Made by a program: the position numbers and the translations under genes. A stretch of DNA of 38,697 bases from Erysipelotrichaceae bacterium (GTDB lineage Bacteria; Bacillota_I; Bacilli_A; Erysipelotrichales; Coprobacillaceae), in contig JAETPY010000017.1 in NCBI GenBank assembly GCA_021770925.1, forward strand, positions 1 through 38,697, in the 5' to 3' direction. The notes under the pieces are model-generated. The model was not told the origin of the DNA and did no database searches. It worked only from the letters and a program-made list of their open reading frames with translations. How positions within the stretch are numbered: position 1 is the first letter of the stretch; every line of letters begins with the position of its first letter. Positions 9,731-17,867 of the stretch are shown in pieces.

Positions 9731-10093
9731 ACATAAATATTCATCTTCTAACTTAACTTTTTTAATAAATTCATTTTCAATAACAATACTTTCATCAGTT
9801 ACTGTTAAATACGGTAAATCTTTTACTGTCTCCTTCAAAACTTTATTTAAATCAAGATTAATAAACCCATATTTAATTATACCATCAATATCGATAATGA
9901 TTTCATTTTCTACCCTTATTCGCGCAATTGCTTTTAATTTTGTTTCAATATTATAATAATTTAAATTAGCTTTAAGATGAATATATTTATCAATTCTAAT
10001 ATCAATGTCATTTAATATAATATCCTTATAATCAAATAATTTAGGGTATAAATATTTGCATATCTTTACTAATTCATTTTGATTTATTAACAT
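9716..10093 (-). CDS. Unknown 125-aa protein
   Basis: I do not recognise this protein. It starts at ATG 10093 behind a good AGGTGATT ribosome site. It has no signal peptide or membrane helix and is rich in Ile, Leu, Lys and Asp. The central part alternates hydrophobic and charged residues (IARIRVENEIIIDIDGIIKYG), which suggests a beta-rich fold, and the N-terminal 25 residues look helical. It is convergent with asnB and shares the terminator at 9693-9730. It has ordinary codon use and a proper ribosome site, so it is probably a real gene. Confidence 0.65.
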   Translation of the reverse strand: MLINQNELVKICKYLYPKLFDYKDIILNDIDIRIDKYIHLKANLNYYNIETKLKAIARIRVENEIIIDIDGIIKYGFINLDLNKVLKETVKDLPYLTVTDESIVIENEFIKKVKLEDEYLCIELK

Positions 10094-10260
10094 CTAATCA
10101 CCTATTTTATACTATGATATATTTAAAAAAATGTGTATAAAAGAAAGACAAAAATGGTTCTATCTTATATATTTTATAAAACCGCTGTAACTGCTGTTAT
10201 TTATTTAATCATACCATAATTTACGAAAAGCCTGTTTGAAAGCTGCTGATTACATTATCT

Positions 10261-10305
10261 AATACATAATAAACCACTGGGAATACCAGTGGTTTATTAT
10301 GTATT
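10261..10305. terminator. Perfect 20-bp hairpin, probable bidirectional terminator
   Basis: Bases 10261-10280 pair with 10286-10305 without mismatch around a GAATA loop. The GC-rich tip (CCACTGG) is followed on either strand by a T-rich arm (TTTATTATGTATT), as in a two-way terminator. It lies 134 bases past the aroD stop. The rest of 10094-10438 has no gene that I can see. Confidence 0.6.
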
Positions 10306-10325
10306 ATGAATAAAATCTATTTGAT

Positions 10326-10376
10326 GAATCTGAAAAATACAATATATAACATTATATTTTTCAGACTCATTTTTTA
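10326..10376. repeat. 14-bp inverted repeat with trailing T-run
   Basis: GAATCTGAAAAATA (10326-10339) pairs with TATTTTTCAGACTC (10355-10368) with one G-T pair and a 15-base loop. A run of six T follows at 10370-10375 on the plus strand. It looks like a terminator for plus-strand transcription, yet no plus-strand gene lies nearby. It could also serve as an aroD 3' structure. Confidence 0.5.
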
Positions 10377-10438
10377 TAAAATAATATATAAAATCACAAA
10401 TAGTAATAATCAAACTTATACTAAATGACATAAAACAA

Positions 10439-11206
10439 CTATAAGCAATTATTTTCATGAATAATTTTTAAAATTGTATTTAAAGAACGAGTATCAACTT
10501 GACCTGGTGCAGAAGCATCACGATCTTTACCAAATGTAATTGCTGAGCCAAACTGCTCACCTAAAAATCTTGTAGCCATACCCAATTTAGACATTGACAT
10601 TGTAACAATTGGCTTATCGTATATTTCATTAGCACGTAATGTCATCTCTAAAAGTAACAAGACATCTTTATAATCTTCAGGCATAACAGCTAATTTAATA
10701 ATATCAGCATCTAGCGAATCCATCTGCTTAGTTTTTTCCAACATTGTATCTAAACTTGGTGTTCTAGTAAAATCATGACTAGACATAATCACTTTACGAT
10801 TCGCTTCATGAATCATATTATTTAAAGTAATAATCGCATTAGTTCCACTTGATAATTCAACATCATAAATATCAAAAGCTCCACTCTCTAAAGCTAAAGC
10901 ATAAAGATCGATATATTCTTCATGACTCAGTTCACCCAAGCCTCCCTCTTTAACACTTCTATATGTTAAAATAAGAGCCTGTTTAATTTCTAATGAACCA
11001 ATCATTTTAAATAATTCAATTAGTTTTTGACAATTAGATATTTCTTTGAAATAATCAATTCTTAATTCAATCAAATCTATCTCAAGATCTTTTAATCTAA
11101 TCAGATCAGCAATAATAGATTGATGATTATCACTTACAACTGGTATACATATTTTTGGAATTCCTTCTCCAATCAATATATTTTTTACCTTACATATCTT
11201 ACTCAT
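10439..11206 (-). CDS. aroD: 3-dehydroquinate dehydratase, type I
   Basis: This 255-aa enzyme dehydrates 3-dehydroquinate to 3-dehydroshikimate in the shikimate pathway, using a Schiff-base lysine. The catalytic lysine is K171 in DIIKLAV and the base is H144 in SSHDF, close to the H143/K170 pair of the enteric type I enzymes. Substrate-binding motifs ELRID (47-51) and TRFLGEQFGS are present. It starts at ATG 11206 behind AGGGGGATGA. No other shikimate gene is in the window, so it stands alone; isolated type I aroD genes can also serve quinate/shikimate use, but nothing nearby supports that. A perfect GGTATATATACC palindrome lies 43 bases upstream of the start. Confidence 0.93.
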   Translation of the reverse strand: MSKICKVKNILIGEGIPKICIPVVSDNHQSIIADLIRLKDLEIDLIELRIDYFKEISNCQKLIELFKMIGSLEIKQALILTYRSVKEGGLGELSHEEYIDLYALALESGAFDIYDVELSSGTNAIITLNNMIHEANRKVIMSSHDFTRTPSLDTMLEKTKQMDSLDADIIKLAVMPEDYKDVLLLLEMTLRANEIYDKPIVTMSMSKLGMATRFLGEQFGSAITFGKDRDASAPGQVDTRSLNTILKIIHENNCL

Positions 11207-11248
11207 ATGTCATCCCCCTAAAAACCATGTTTAATCTATAATCAAAGC

Positions 11249-11260
11249 GGTATATATACC
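11249..11260. promoter_or_regulatory. 12-bp perfect palindrome upstream of aroD
   Basis: GGTATATATACC lies between the ROK and aroD genes, 43 bases before the aroD ATG. It may be an operator. A similar GGTAT...ATACC dyad sits upstream of asnB at 7842-7860. Confidence 0.3.
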
Positions 11261-11318
11261 TTTTATACTATAACATTATTAAGGATAATATGATACTTTT
11301 TTATTAGAAAAAATAAAA

Positions 11319-12203
11319 TTATTTTGTCATTTTGTAATGATATAAAGCTCCGATCATATTAGCTTCATTATAATATTTACAACTCACTACATTTGGTATC
11401 AATAACTGGTCACTTTCATTATAAATCTTCATTATCGCCTTTTGAATCTTTTTAATTAAAATATTTTGTCTTGAAATACCACCACCAATACAAATAATCT
11501 CAGGATCATAAATATGCTGAAGATTAAATAACTGAACAGCAATATCAAAGCAAAAAGCATCTAAAACCTGGATAACTTTCTCATTATTTTGCTTTACCAG
11601 CTCAAAAATTTTGCGTCCATCAATTTTTTCAATTCCCAAAGCCGCTGCTACGCGCCTGCAAAGAGCAGATGTAGATGCAATATCTGACCATGTTAAAAAT
11701 CGACCGTTACTCTTATCATAATCAACAATAATAGTACTGATTTCTCCCGCAGATAAGCTGGCACCATGGTGAATTTTTCGATCTTTAATAACCGCTCCAC
11801 CAATTCCTGTTCCCAAAACAACTACTAGAGCATCTTTACAATCCTTAGCATTACCGCTCCAAACCTCAGCTAAACCAGCACATTTAGCATCATTTTCAAT
11901 TGTTACCTTTACTCCATTACAAACCCTCGATAAAATCTTAGTCAAGCATATTCCCTGTAAATAAGGATAAGCTGTAATCGTTTTAATTATACCAGTCTTT
12001 GCATCTATCACCCCAGCACAAGATATGGCAATACCTTCAATATTATAATCACTTTGAAAATAAACATAACTCAACCTATCGATAAATAATTCAAGGTTTG
12101 TTAATGAGGCAGTTTCAAATTCCTGTTTACCAATAATTTCATTTTTATTATTTGAATAACAATATTTTACTGCAGTGCCTCCTATATCAAATATTAAATA
12201 CAT
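11319..12203 (-). CDS. ROK family sugar kinase
   Basis: This 294-aa protein carries the ROK/ASKHA ATPase motifs: phosphate-1 FDIGGTAVKY at the N terminus, NDAKCAGLAE, VVVLGTGIGGAV and CIGGGIS. The classic zinc motif of glucokinases (CxCGxxGCxE) is absent. In its place is HHGASLSAGEIS, as in the beta-glucoside kinase branch, so the substrate could be a phosphorylated or unphosphorylated disaccharide, or glucose or N-acetylmannosamine; I cannot choose. There are three nearby starts (GTG 12212, ATG 12209, ATG 12203). I choose 12203 because AAGGGTGAT is best spaced for it and MYLIFDIGGT is the usual family N terminus. It lies 58 bases after the ABC permease, with a weak terminator between. Confidence 0.88.
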   Translation of the reverse strand: MYLIFDIGGTAVKYCYSNNKNEIIGKQEFETASLTNLELFIDRLSYVYFQSDYNIEGIAISCAGVIDAKTGIIKTITAYPYLQGICLTKILSRVCNGVKVTIENDAKCAGLAEVWSGNAKDCKDALVVVLGTGIGGAVIKDRKIHHGASLSAGEISTIIVDYDKSNGRFLTWSDIASTSALCRRVAAALGIEKIDGRKIFELVKQNNEKVIQVLDAFCFDIAVQLFNLQHIYDPEIICIGGGISRQNILIKKIQKAIMKIYNESDQLLIPNVVSCKYYNEANMIGALYHYKMTK

Positions 12204-12222
12204 TTTCATCACCCTTTTTTAT

Positions 12223-12255
12223 TATAAAACAAAAGAGCCACGATTAACATGACTC
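12223..12255 (-). terminator. Weak terminator between the ABC permease and the ROK gene
   Basis: On the minus strand GAGTCATG pairs with CGTGGCTC (two G-T pairs) around TTAAT, followed by TTTTGTTTTAT. It should end most propeller/ABC transcripts; read-through could still feed the ROK gene. Confidence 0.6.
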
Positions 12256-12261
12256 AATTTA

Positions 12262-13179
12262 CTAGATGTCTTTTTTTAACATTGTTTTGAACGATAAACC
12301 ATACAAAATAATAGCTCCAGCAATATAACCAGCCGTTATCATCAATCCATTCAATGTAGTATTAACAGCATAATAACTTACATTAGCAAGTGCCATATCA
12401 ATGTCAATAGCTTTTGGAATATATAGATTAGTAAATATAGTAAACATACTGTTAGTGCTTTGAGATGATGATAAATCACCAATTAATCCTAAAAAATTAT
12501 TAAATATCAGCCCAAAATGGTAATTTAAATCAACCAAATATAAATGAAACTGGTTATAATATCCTAATTGCATTAAAATAACTCTAATAATTGGGATAAT
12601 TCCAAAAATAAATCCACTTAATGCAACCATGATCAATATAGCTGGAACTTTCTTTTTAAAAATCGTTGATAAAAATGTTCCTAATCCCCCAATAATAAAG
12701 ATTACTAATATTCCATGAACAATAAATAAACAAGTTCCTTTTATAATTAACAATAAAATATCCTTTTCAACTCCACTAAACAAACAAAAGACCATTATAA
12801 GCATCGCAAAACTCATTACCAAATATACGATACTTCCTAAAAGCATTCCAATTATTTTACCCATAACTAAATGAACACGTGTAATTTCTTTAGATAATAA
12901 TAATCTTATTGTTCCTTCATGGATTTCATTTGCAAATAATCCAGAAGAACTATTAGCACTAATAACCCAAATCATTATTCCCACAATTAACATAAAAGCT
13001 ATTAAACTATATATATTCATAATATTATTAGAAAAACGGTCATAAGTTAATACATTTTTAGATAGATTATTATAAATATATGCTAACAAAAATCCTAGCA
13101 GACCACTAATTAAACCGACAATAGCAACGGGAACAGCTTTAAACATTTTAATAAATGTTTTAGACAGTAAAACTTTCAT
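12262..13179 (-). CDS. ABC-2 type transporter permease
   Basis: This 305-aa membrane protein has about six predicted helices, at roughly 10-35, 50-75, 100-130, 140-165, 175-200 and 275-300. The segment SGLFANEIHEGTIRLLLSKEITR after the second helix is the typical ABC-2 amphipathic motif (E.G..R.LLS..I.R). Large extracytoplasmic Asn-rich stretches lie between helices 5 and 6. An in-frame TTG upstream exists, but ATG 13179 is preceded by GGAGG at 9 bases, so I use it. The start overlaps the ATPase gene by 20 bases, which points to translational coupling. Together they form one ABC exporter of unknown substrate, preceded by the propeller protein gene. Confidence 0.88.
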   Translation of the reverse strand: MKVLLSKTFIKMFKAVPVAIVGLISGLLGFLLAYIYNNLSKNVLTYDRFSNNIMNIYSLIAFMLIVGIMIWVISANSSSGLFANEIHEGTIRLLLSKEITRVHLVMGKIIGMLLGSIVYLVMSFAMLIMVFCLFSGVEKDILLLIIKGTCLFIVHGILVIFIIGGLGTFLSTIFKKKVPAILIMVALSGFIFGIIPIIRVILMQLGYYNQFHLYLVDLNYHFGLIFNNFLGLIGDLSSSQSTNSMFTIFTNLYIPKAIDIDMALANVSYYAVNTTLNGLMITAGYIAGAIILYGLSFKTMLKKDI

Positions 13180-14095
13180 TTTCCTTATCCTCCACAACCT
13201 GCTGATATAATTTTTCTAAAGTTATCATTTCTTCTTTAAATAAATCCAATTCCATTTCATTTTCATAAACAAATTTAATAATATTTTGTTTACAAGCCTT
13301 CTTATCTTTTGCCACGATCCTAAAAATTCCTTTTTCTAAATTATAACTATAATTATTAATATCCAGATATTCCTTTAATAACTCGTTATTCTTAGTAGAT
13401 ACTAATATTTTTTCCTGATTAAATTCCTGCTGAACAACATCGATAGGCTGGTTTAAGACAACATGTCCTTTGTTGATCATAACGACATGATCAATTATCA
13501 TTTCCAGCTCACTTAAAACATGAGAACTAATTAATACCGTCATTTTGCGTTTAACAACCAGCTTTTTTAAACTTTGAATTATTTCACTACGACTTGTTGG
13601 ATCAAGATTAGCTGTTGGCTCATCTAATAATAAAACTTCTGGATCATGAAGCATCGCCTGAATCAAACCAACCTTCTTTTTCATTCCAGTAGAAAACTTA
13701 GCTACTTTTTTAAACTGATAATCCAGCAGCCCAAATTCTTTTAATAACTCCTGAGCTCTATTAATTGCCTTATCATATTCCAAATTAGATAACTGTCCCA
13801 TATAAACAAGATATTCTAAACAGCTCATATCGCTATAAAAATTCGGAAACTCAGGTGAATAGCCCATTAACTTTTTTGCCTCATTTGAACCTAATGGATA
13901 CCCTTTTATTGATCCACTGCCGCTACTTGGAAATATCAATCCCATTAGCAATGACATAGTTGTCGATTTACCAGCACCATTTGGTCCAATAATTCCATAT
14001 ATTTTCCCGCCATCCAATTCAAAAGATAAATCATCTATGGCTTTAAATGATCCAAAATATTTATTCATATGCTGAACATTAATTATTTTTTGCAT
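13160..14095 (-). CDS. ABC transporter ATP-binding protein (BcrA/YtrB-type)
   Basis: This 311-aa cytoplasmic ATPase shows Walker A GPNGAGKST (about 37-45), a Q-loop region around YSPEF, signature FSTGMKKKVGL, Walker B VLLLDEPTANLDP and an H-loop ISSHVLSELE. The C-terminal extension of about 90 residues is typical of exporters related to bacitracin or lantibiotic transporters (BcrA) and YtrB. Its start overlaps the stop of the propeller gene by 17 bases, and the permease gene starts inside its 3' end, so the three genes form a tight operon. The substrate is unknown. The family and the YtrA-like operator upstream suggest, by inference, a role in cell envelope stress. Confidence 0.93.
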   Translation of the reverse strand: MQKIINVQHMNKYFGSFKAIDDLSFELDGGKIYGIIGPNGAGKSTTMSLLMGLIFPSSGSGSIKGYPLGSNEAKKLMGYSPEFPNFYSDMSCLEYLVYMGQLSNLEYDKAINRAQELLKEFGLLDYQFKKVAKFSTGMKKKVGLIQAMLHDPEVLLLDEPTANLDPTSRSEIIQSLKKLVVKRKMTVLISSHVLSELEMIIDHVVMINKGHVVLNQPIDVVQQEFNQEKILVSTKNNELLKEYLDINNYSYNLEKGIFRIVAKDKKACKQNIIKFVYENEMELDLFKEEMITLEKLYQQVVEDKENESFTV

Positions 14096-17000
14096 ACTTT
14101 ACACCCGCTTTCTTTTCCAAACGATATTTTGGATATATAACAATCAATACGCTCATTAACACAATAATCAATGAAAACAAAATAATTAAATATTTAATTA
14201 AAGACGACTTACTGACTTCAACCTGTTTAGTTATATGAGTAATCTTTCCCTGTCCATCATTATAAGAAAAAACTAGCTGATGTTTACCTTGCAATAATTT
14301 TAAATCAACCTTTTGATCAGTACTTATTGCAACCAATCTTCCTTGATCATAAACACTTATCATTCCTGATTTTTCACTTTGATACTTAACTGTAATATTG
14401 CCACTACGATATTTATCCTGATCAAAGTCAACTAACTTGAAATCACATTGATCATTAAATGCATATAACTGTCCAGCACTATTTTCAATTAAAATTCGTC
14501 CATCTTTTAATCCTCTTGCACTGTTAACATCAAGTTGACAGCCGGCAACCAAAACTTCGTTTTTATAATCATAAATCTGATTATAAGCACTATCTTTGAC
14601 AATGATTTTACTCTGTCCCTGAACCGGAATAACAATGAAGTCATACAAATTAAAATTATCCAAACTGCATATTTTTAATTCTTTTAAGCTTTTTCCATCC
14701 AAAATTCTAAATTTAGCATAATTCTCACTATTACTATAATCAAAATAAATATAACCTAATTCATTAGTTCCATCATCAGTTATATCCTCTAATTGATAAA
14801 TCATATTACCATCATCAACAAAATTTATTGGAATAACTTCTTCTAAAACAGCTGGTGAACTATTTTGATCATATTCATCTCCATTCCTAGAAATTTCGCT
14901 TATTACACTGCCATCTTTACCACTTATTAATCTTTGTTTACCCTCTGGAGTATTAAAAATTAAATCATCACTACCATCTCGATTAAAATCTAGTTGTGTA
15001 AAAACAAAAGATTCTCCCCAATCATACACTCCTTCTTCCATTAAATTAAAGCGTACTGATAAATCATTAGGATTAATAACCTGATAATATTGATAGCCAT
15101 TACTATTTCGAGCATTAATAACAAACTGATTAACACCTTTATGATCCAAATCACCAATAATTTTAACCTGCTGATTATTCAATAAATTTTTATCATATTT
15201 TTTTACTATATTCGTTTTTTGATAACTAATATCAAAACCATTCTTGTTTGAATGATACACACTCATCTCTGTTTCACCAACACTGACTAGATCACTTATA
15301 CCATCATTATTTAAATCTCCAACATCAATAATCGTACCATTATCCTCAACTATTTGATTATATTGTGATTTATAAGCAAATGTACTACCATCAATTATTT
15401 TATCATCTACTAATATTTCTTTTTTTCCATCATTGTTTAAATCACTAAAATAACTAATCTCACTACCAATTAAATAATTTTCAAAATATTTATTGTTTTC
15501 ATCCAAACCTTTTTCTAATAATACTTTCTTATCATTAATAATACTGCCATCACTTACATTAATTATTAAAATATGGCTTGCAGTAACCATCTTATGATCA
15601 TTTACTTCATTAACTAACAACAATATTTGATTACTATTACGATCATAGTTAATTGCCTCAAAACCATTATTAAGATAACTGTCAGGTACATTTACCCGCA
15701 TCAATATATCATCTTTACCATTTAACCCCAGTTTATAGATTTCATCAATTCTACCATTTTGATTGCTCGAAACTAACATTCCATCATTTAAATCAACGAT
15801 CTTATTAATAATTTTAGAACTACCTAAAGAACTAATTGTCTTTAAATCCTCATATAATATATAACTGCTGCCATCATTTATTTGTAACAAATAATTATTT
15901 TCATATTTTCTGATTCCTACTTTAACATGTTCTGATCCAACTCCCAAATTCTTTAAACCATTTTGAGCCAGCAGTTTACCCTCATCAAGAGAATAAACAC
16001 AAATTCTTAATACTCCCTTGTTGACATTGCTTACAATAGCGAGGACTTCCTGCCCTTGATAAGTAGTTAAAACAGCATTTGAACTATCTAAATTATATTG
16101 TTCTAATTTTATCTTAGTTTTAATTTTTAAATCATCTGTGTTAATCAATAATAACGTTGGCTCAATTCCTTTACTAACTGCATCAAATTCATTCATCGAA
16201 TAATAATCTTGATCTCCTAAATATGCTTCCACAAGCATTAAATTGTCTTTGATCATTTTCATTTTATAACCATTAAAAGCTTTAGAAAAAACTCCTGTTG
16301 TAAAAACTCTTTCTTTTTCTTCATCTCGGTTATATCCAGTTTGCTCAGTCAATCGCTTACCAAGTTCATCCTGATCTATTATTCCTAATTCCAATTCTTT
16401 TATAATACTTCCATCACTAGAATTAACTTGATAAATTTTATCTGCTTCACTACTTACATATAATTTATCATCCAAATACAAAAGATCCCATAAATTTAAA
16501 TTCACTTTCTGTTTTTCACCATCGTGATACTTAATTTTAACATCCATCGGTTCAATAAACGATTGTCGATAATTTTCATTACCATTAGTCTTATCAATAC
16601 TAACTAACTGCCCTTGTTGAGTAGTAAAAATAAGCTGTTTGTCAACTATTATCATCTTCCAAATATTATCTGGCTCTTCATGATCAAACAAAATGTCTTT
16701 TTTATTAGTATCAATCGCTAATAAATGGTGATCATAAACTAAATAGATTATATTTTGATCACTTAATATTTCCCTAATAATTGAATTTTCGGTAATTAAA
16801 TTATTATTTTCATCAACATTTTTATGTGTTAATGCCAGTTCATAAAGAACTTTAGAATTTTTTGAACTAATTATTTTAAAATTACTATAACCGCTATTTA
16901 CCTTTACATATACAGCAATATCTTTTATCCCATCATTATCAATATCCTCAACAACTTCAAAACGCTTAATAGGATGACCAATATTAATTATAAAATCCTC

Positions 17001-17204
17001 ATTATCTATAAATTTTAAGCCCTTATCATTAGCTATCATTGTTCCTTTCAAATCATCACTAAGAATAACATCTTTTGCTAAACAATCCCCTTTAACCTCA
17101 TCGCCCTGACTATAGGCTTCAATACTGGTAGCTTTATTGGCTGCTTTAATAGGTAACGGTATAATAAGTATCAATACCATTACCAAAGATAAAATTTTTT
17201 TCAT
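14079..17204 (-). CDS. Membrane-anchored extracellular beta-propeller protein (PQQ-like and FG-GAP/VCBS-like repeats)
   Basis: This protein is 1041 aa long from ATG 17204, which follows AGGAGTG at good spacing; a GTG 9 bases upstream is less likely. Residues 1-21 form a signal peptide ending IKA. The body is almost all short beta strands. At least six Asp-rich calcium-loop motifs of FG-GAP/VCBS type appear: DIDNDGIKD (near 88), DLNNDGKKE (590), DLNNDGISD (627), DLDHKGVNQ (685), DFNRDGSDD (740) and DITDDGTNE (805). PQQ-like strands (FTTQQGQLVSIDKTNG, near 190) suggest another propeller in the first half. One membrane helix near 1008-1030 and a short basic tail (KYRLEKKAG) anchor it, leaving about 980 residues outside. 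It is followed by an overlapping ABC ATPase and permease. It may be a sensor or substrate-binding partner of that transporter; this is inference. Confidence 0.8.
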   Translation of the reverse strand: MKKILSLVMVLILIIPLPIKAANKATSIEAYSQGDEVKGDCLAKDVILSDDLKGTMIANDKGLKFIDNEDFIINIGHPIKRFEVVEDIDNDGIKDIAVYVKVNSGYSNFKIISSKNSKVLYELALTHKNVDENNNLITENSIIREILSDQNIIYLVYDHHLLAIDTNKKDILFDHEEPDNIWKMIIVDKQLIFTTQQGQLVSIDKTNGNENYRQSFIEPMDVKIKYHDGEKQKVNLNLWDLLYLDDKLYVSSEADKIYQVNSSDGSIIKELELGIIDQDELGKRLTEQTGYNRDEEKERVFTTGVFSKAFNGYKMKMIKDNLMLVEAYLGDQDYYSMNEFDAVSKGIEPTLLLINTDDLKIKTKIKLEQYNLDSSNAVLTTYQGQEVLAIVSNVNKGVLRICVYSLDEGKLLAQNGLKNLGVGSEHVKVGIRKYENNYLLQINDGSSYILYEDLKTISSLGSSKIINKIVDLNDGMLVSSNQNGRIDEIYKLGLNGKDDILMRVNVPDSYLNNGFEAINYDRNSNQILLLVNEVNDHKMVTASHILIINVSDGSIINDKKVLLEKGLDENNKYFENYLIGSEISYFSDLNNDGKKEILVDDKIIDGSTFAYKSQYNQIVEDNGTIIDVGDLNNDGISDLVSVGETEMSVYHSNKNGFDISYQKTNIVKKYDKNLLNNQQVKIIGDLDHKGVNQFVINARNSNGYQYYQVINPNDLSVRFNLMEEGVYDWGESFVFTQLDFNRDGSDDLIFNTPEGKQRLISGKDGSVISEISRNGDEYDQNSSPAVLEEVIPINFVDDGNMIYQLEDITDDGTNELGYIYFDYSNSENYAKFRILDGKSLKELKICSLDNFNLYDFIVIPVQGQSKIIVKDSAYNQIYDYKNEVLVAGCQLDVNSARGLKDGRILIENSAGQLYAFNDQCDFKLVDFDQDKYRSGNITVKYQSEKSGMISVYDQGRLVAISTDQKVDLKLLQGKHQLVFSYNDGQGKITHITKQVEVSKSSLIKYLIILFSLIIVLMSVLIVIYPKYRLEKKAGVKYAKNN

Positions 17205-17246
17205 GATATCCACTCCTATCTGTATTATCTTAACTAGTACAGTTTA

Positions 17247-17288
17247 ATTATATCATCTTGCTAACTGTATTACAATAGATAGTACACT
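17247..17288 (-). promoter_or_regulatory. Promoter with YtrA-like (GntR family) operator for the propeller/ABC operon
   Basis: Read on the minus strand, TTGTAA (17275-17270) and TATAAT (17252-17247) are 17 bases apart and make a strong promoter 43 bases upstream of ATG 17204. An inverted repeat, AGTGTA-N13-TACAGT (17288-17264), covers the -35. As I recall it, the Bacillus subtilis YtrA operator is AGTGTA-N13-TACACT; this site differs by one base and has the same spacing. A bound repressor would block the -35. A further AACT-N5-AGTT dyad lies just past the -10. No GntR gene is in the window. Confidence 0.65.
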
Positions 17289-17326
17289 TATATTATAATA
17301 TGATGTCTGATTTTATAGATCTATGA

Positions 17327-17332
17327 TATAAT
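17327..17332 (+). promoter_or_regulatory. Extended -10 promoter for the lipoprotein gene
   Basis: TGATATAAT (TG at 17324-17325, TATAAT at 17327-17332) lies 41 bases before ATG 17373. No clear -35 is present. This promoter is divergent from the propeller/ABC promoter about 75 bases away. Confidence 0.5.
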
Positions 17333-17372
17333 TTAAAGCAAGAGATATAAAAACAATGAAAGGTGGATTAAT

Positions 17373-17735
17373 ATGAAAAAGATACTCAGTGTTTTTATCT
17401 TTATCTTTTTATTTACAGGCTGTAAAACAAGTAATAAAATTGAACTCGATGCAGTTAACAAAATCGATTTAAAACTAACAAATGAAAATGGTTTAATCGA
17501 ATTGGAGTTAAACCATGATGAGACAAAAAAATTTATCGATTTGATCAATAATCTCATAGTAGAAAAAATAGCCTTTCAAGATATAACAGGATGGAATCTT
17601 TATGCTCGTGGATTAGATAATGATAATAATGAAATTTTTAAAGTTTCATTTATTGCTAATTTAATTAATGTAAATAATACCTGGTATCAAACCAATCAGG
17701 ACAGTCTAGAAAAAATTAGTGATAATTACAAGTAA
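17373..17735 (+). CDS. Small lipoprotein of unknown function
   Basis: This 120-aa protein starts MKKILSVF and has a short hydrophobic signal with lipobox FTGC (Cys17), so it should be lipid-anchored on the outer face of the membrane. The mature part of about 104 residues is acidic and Asn-rich, with no motif I recognise; the ending NNTWYQTNQDSLEKI may be a strand-helix unit. An AAAGGTGG ribosome site lies 7 bases before the ATG. It is transcribed divergently from the propeller/ABC operon and is followed by the BrxF-like gene 132 bases downstream, which has its own promoter-like elements. Confidence 0.8.
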   Translation: MKKILSVFIFIFLFTGCKTSNKIELDAVNKIDLKLTNENGLIELELNHDETKKFIDLINNLIVEKIAFQDITGWNLYARGLDNDNNEIFKVSFIANLINVNNTWYQTNQDSLEKISDNYK

Positions 17736-17736
17736 T

Positions 17737-17768
17737 TTGACATTATTCCCCAGGAAATATCTTATAAT
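17737..17768 (+). promoter_or_regulatory. Weak candidate promoter for the BrxF-like gene
   Basis: A perfect TTGACA (17737-17742) and a perfect TATAAT (17763-17768) are present but 20 bases apart, which is too long for normal sigma-A use unless a regulator twists the DNA. Another TATAAT at 17828-17833 lies 40 bases before the ATG and has no good -35. Either could drive the gene. Confidence 0.3.
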
Positions 17769-17867
17769 ATTGCTATTAAATAATGAGTAATAATGATAGA
17801 ATATATATATAGGGTTCATTCGATTTATATAATATTTTTAGATTCATTAAAAAAGGAGGTTAAAATT

